Origin: Methanomassiliicoccaceae archaeon | GTDB taxonomy: Archaea > Thermoplasmatota > Thermoplasmata > Methanomassiliicoccales > Methanomethylophilaceae | Reading direction: 5' to 3' | Assembly: GCA_009778265.1 (NCBI GenBank) | Contig: WRKA01000171.1 | Span: 1 to 13,414, forward strand | DNA length: 13,414 bases | Part shown: piece after piece, positions 12,101-13,414 of the stretch | How positions within the stretch are numbered: the stretch's first letter is position 1 | How the letters are laid out: every line of letters starts with the position of its first letter | Program-made: the position numbers and the translations under genes | Notes under the pieces: model-generated | The model's input: only the letters and a program-made list of their open reading frames with translations | Database searches by the model: none | Told to the model about the DNA's origin: nothing

Positions 12101-13414
12101 TCCTGTCATCAGATCAGGCGCTCAAGTACTTCGGAACTTTGCCGTCGTTCATAGTAGAAAGCGATTCGACACACAATTTCGTATTGCAGTACAACGACAT
12201 CAACTTCACCGTATCAGGTACCGTCACATTCAACGGATCACCCGTAAGCGGGGCGGTGGTGACGTACAGGATCGGAACGACACAATATACGGCGTATGCG
12301 GACGCATCCGGAAGATATTCGATCGCTGTTCACGCAGGTGATCAGTTCGCTTTCGTTAGTGTTACGTCATCGAACGAGGCGCTCAAGTACTTCGGAACGC
12401 TTACGTCATTCACTGTCTTAGGGAATTCAGTACACGATTTCGCACTGAACTACGATACATCGAAGAGATTCACCGTATCGGGAACGGTATCGTTCAATGG
12501 CAGTCCGTTAAGCGGTGCTGTCGTAACATACAGGATCAACGGTGTCCAGAACACCGCGGTGACCAACTCTCTCGGAAGATATTCGATCGATGTATATTCC
12601 GGTGATAATTTCGTATTCGTCAGCATTGTATCGCAGAACGGAGCATTCAAGTTCTTCGGAACGCTTCCGACATTCACAGTGGACGGGGATTCGGTACACG
12701 ATTTCCCGCTGGACTATGACAGAACGAAGAAGTTCACCGTCTCGGGAACGATAACGTTCGAAGGCGCACCCGTTGCGAATGCCGTCGTGACATACACGAT
12801 AGGCGGCGTTTCGCATACCGTATATTCCGACGCATCCGGAAGATATTCGATCGATGTATATTCGGGCGACGTCTTCGCGTTCGTCAGCATCGTATCGCAG
12901 AACGGGGCGCTCAAGTATATCGGAACATTACCGTCATTCATTGTTACGAGCGATATGACATACGATTTCGTATTGGACTACGACATAACGAAGAAGTTCA
13001 CCGTCTCGGGAACGGTAACGTTCAACAGCAACCCTGTGAGCGGTGCGATAGTTACGTACAGGATCAACGGTGTCCAGAACACCGCGGTGACGAACTCATC
13101 CGGAAATTACGCCATAACCGTAAGCAGCGGCGATAACTTTGTATTTGTTAGTGTTACGTCAGCGAATGAGGCGCTCAGGTACTTCGGAACTCTGTCATCA
13201 TTCAGAGTGATAGGTGATTCGGTACACAATTTCGCACTGGACTACGATACGTCGAAGAAATTCACCGTTTCCGGTACAGTAACGTTCAACGGCAGCCCGG
13301 TAAGCGGAGCTGTGGTGACGTACAGGATCGGAACGACACAATTCACCGCATACGCGAACGCATCCGGAGTTTATTCGATAACCGTGAGCAGCGGCGATCA
13401 GTTCGCTTTCGTTA
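9172..13414 (+). CDS. Giant secreted adhesin-like protein: GLUG region plus tandem 88-residue repeats (3' end beyond window)
   Basis: An open frame of 1,414 codons that has no stop in the window. Residues 1-23 are a signal peptide (KK, then LSALVVLVMLMTAFA), followed by a Gly/Asp linker (DGGDGSGDGD, 29-38). Next is the start of a beta-helix domain, KYYLTNDIDF; an insert of about 100 residues separates this from FGGIFDGNGHVIKGL (from residue 195), a junction normally continuous in GLUG proteins. Six GLUG-like motifs follow (about 257-475), e.g. GGIAGELNGKIVNCYN and GGLIGYAYANMTTITDCYN. A linker with NNIWTIIPG leads to ten tandem repeats from residue 576, each about 88 residues and resembling carboxypeptidase-regulatory-like beta-sandwiches (SGTVTFNGxPxSGAVVTY...ASGKYSI). 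It is likely a cell-surface adhesin; the anchor must lie beyond the window. Ligand unknown. Strong ribosome binding site and ATGA overlap with the leader ORF set the start. Confidence 0.9.
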   Translation, partial: MKKMLSALVVLVMLMTAFAPMFGNILNTDGGDGSGDGDTALSDNFAGYTPISAPYQLTLIPSGCTGKYYLTNDIDFGNIDLNGGIDLMLKPVVQQTILRFELYWKDGSMCSTYDWMVWFDGQFNKGTNFVVPFDSINKSGTFNVCIAGTVEDRRTIPFTKYDFTFETEIVMTNNYVQTPSMKFHSNGNFDPIKNFGGIFDGNGHVIKGLDIRKFSSGGFMWAGLFENLDECAVVLNLGVTGGSVLAATRTADFMMIGGIAGELNGKIVNCYNENKVSAYSTNTVYGGGMVGWSKGFISDSYNKGDVSVTSIGSFTSTTPTLIIYLSGCYDKVKMYTIPTSGAAPSNPNAIYAGGIVGRNDTGSGTCVINQTYNTGKVTGYNNIGNTYLGGLIGYAYANMTTITDCYNRGDVNGHAGYQVYTGGIGGNIYIKAVISNCYSTGKLTAVTTHTYPPFIGGILAYADIEGDIQIYNCYYLKTTADSICVGKPLVDTGSGNSVPRKYDPNQFSGSKSATEMRPTLQTAIDNNSIYYRGTTYRTGNTSIPGWDFNNIWTIIPGMNDNYPLFKGTGSVSATISGTVTFNGAPYIGAVVTYTINGVQSSVLTGTDGKYSISVMTGDQFAFVSITSVNGALKYFGTLPSFTVTGDSVHNFALDYDKTKKFTVSGTVTFNGTPLSGAIVMYSINGVYSSTTTNSSGKYSISVYSGDYFVFSNVVSANEALRYFGTLESFRVMGDSVHNFALDYDTSKEFTVSGTITVDGTPIQGAVVTYTINGVQYTTTSNASGKYSINVHSGDNFAFISIVSLTFSREYSGPLPSFRVDGNSTHNFELNKYINADFTVSGTVTFNGNPLSGAIVTYKINGIQNVAVTNASGKYTINVKAGDNFEFLSIVSANGAFKYFGSLPAFIVTGNSEYNFALDHDIMKKFTVSGTVSFNGAPVSGAVVTYMINGIQNVAVTNSSGVYSIIVSSGDNFAFVSILSSDQALKYFGTLPSFIVESDSTHNFVLQYNDINFTVSGTVTFNGSPVSGAVVTYRIGTTQYTAYADASGRYSIAVHAGDQFAFVSVTSSNEALKYFGTLTSFTVLGNSVHDFALNYDTSKRFTVSGTVSFNGSPLSGAVVTYRINGVQNTAVTNSLGRYSIDVYSGDNFVFVSIVSQNGAFKFFGTLPTFTVDGDSVHDFPLDYDRTKKFTVSGTITFEGAPVANAVVTYTIGGVSHTVYSDASGRYSIDVYSGDVFAFVSIVSQNGALKYIGTLPSFIVTSDMTYDFVLDYDITKKFTVSGTVTFNSNPVSGAIVTYRINGVQNTAVTNSSGNYAITVSSGDNFVFVSVTSANEALRYFGTLSSFRVIGDSVHNFALDYDTSKKFTVSGTVTFNGSPVSGAVVTYRIGTTQFTAYANASGVYSITVSSGDQFAFV
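9940..10600 (+). repeat. GLUG-type motif region encoded within the surface protein
   Basis: Six motifs of the form GG(I/M/L)xG...CYN/SYN...G(K/D)V: starts of the motifs read GGIAG, GGMVG, GGIVG, GGLIG, GGIGG and GGILA, each followed by a Cys/Ser-Tyr-Asn/Ser/Tyr turn (NCYN, DSYN, QTYN, DCYN, NCYS, NCYY). This is typical of right-handed beta-helix passenger regions of surface proteins. Spacing is irregular, with a longer gap between motifs two and three. Confidence 0.75.
10897..13414 (+). repeat. Tandem 264-base coding repeats (at least ten units)
   Basis: Taking the Ser codon of SGT as unit start, units begin at 10897, 11161, 11425, 11689, 11953, 12214, 12478, 12742, 13006 and 13270. Every complete unit is 264 bases except the fifth (261), which lacks one codon in its linker. 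The tenth is cut by the window. Protein core: SGTVTFNGxPxSGAVVTY, INGVQ or IGTTQ, ASGKYSI, SGDxFAFVSI, ALKYFGTLPSF, GDSVHNFALDYD, KKFTV. Units differ at many positions, including silent ones, so they are not freshly duplicated, yet the length is tightly kept. Confidence 0.9.

Noticed and set aside
10897..13414. CRISPR array or satellite DNA
   Set aside because: Units are 264 bases, in one open frame, with no spacers; they encode protein repeats.
1..13414. tRNA or rRNA genes and insertion sequences
   Set aside because: No tRNA-like cloverleaf, rRNA segment, transposase or element ends were recognised by eye.

Overview
The window looks like a chromosomal segment of a methanogenic archaeon related to the Thermoplasmata, most likely Methanomassiliicoccales and possibly a gut-type Methanomethylophilaceae. 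That placement is inference from gene content and style. The housekeeping genes are archaeal versions: an archaeosine-type tRNA-guanine transglycosylase, Pth2-type peptidyl-tRNA hydrolase, threonyl-tRNA synthetase with the archaeal editing domain, and a ThiD-ThiN fusion. Several genes have an archaeal TATA box (TTTTAATA or similar) about 25-30 bases before the start codon, with little or no leader. Every annotated gene whose end is visible stops with TGA; none uses TAG, which fits a lineage that may decode TAG as pyrrolysine.

Layout. Positions 1-1016 (minus) hold the N-terminal 338 codons of tgtA, cut by the window edge. 1117-1506 (minus) is a small unrecognised protein. 1627-1986 (plus) is pth2, converging on thrS (2065-3903, minus). 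A divergent promoter region separates thrS from a membrane-anchored FKBP-type prolyl isomerase (4047-4982, plus), which converges on thiDN (5016-6314, minus). A second divergent region leads to a C_GCAxxG_C_C redox-type protein (6467-6907, plus), which converges on a hipBA toxin-antitoxin pair (6937-8516, minus; hipB first, GTGA overlap).

From 8517 to 9112 there is no convincing gene. This stretch has an AT-rich block with a long inverted repeat (the hipB promoter side), a GC-richer island of about 300 bases with several hairpins, and a second AT-rich block with palindromes and TATA-like boxes. A perfectly placed ribosome binding site then starts a 20-codon leader ORF (9113-9175). Its stop overlaps the start of a very large secreted protein (9172 to beyond 13414). 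That protein has a signal peptide, a GLUG-type beta-helix region, and at least ten tandem 88-residue beta-sandwich-like repeats with an almost invariant 264-base period. It is an adhesin-like surface protein and is still open at the window edge.

The first 6.9 kb is translation, tRNA modification, protein folding and thiamine metabolism, mostly one-gene units in alternating orientation. The second half is accessory: a HipBA module, a dense regulatory spacer and a repetitive surface protein. The most interesting parts are the coupled leader ORF, the structured spacer before it, and the regular but mosaic repeat array.
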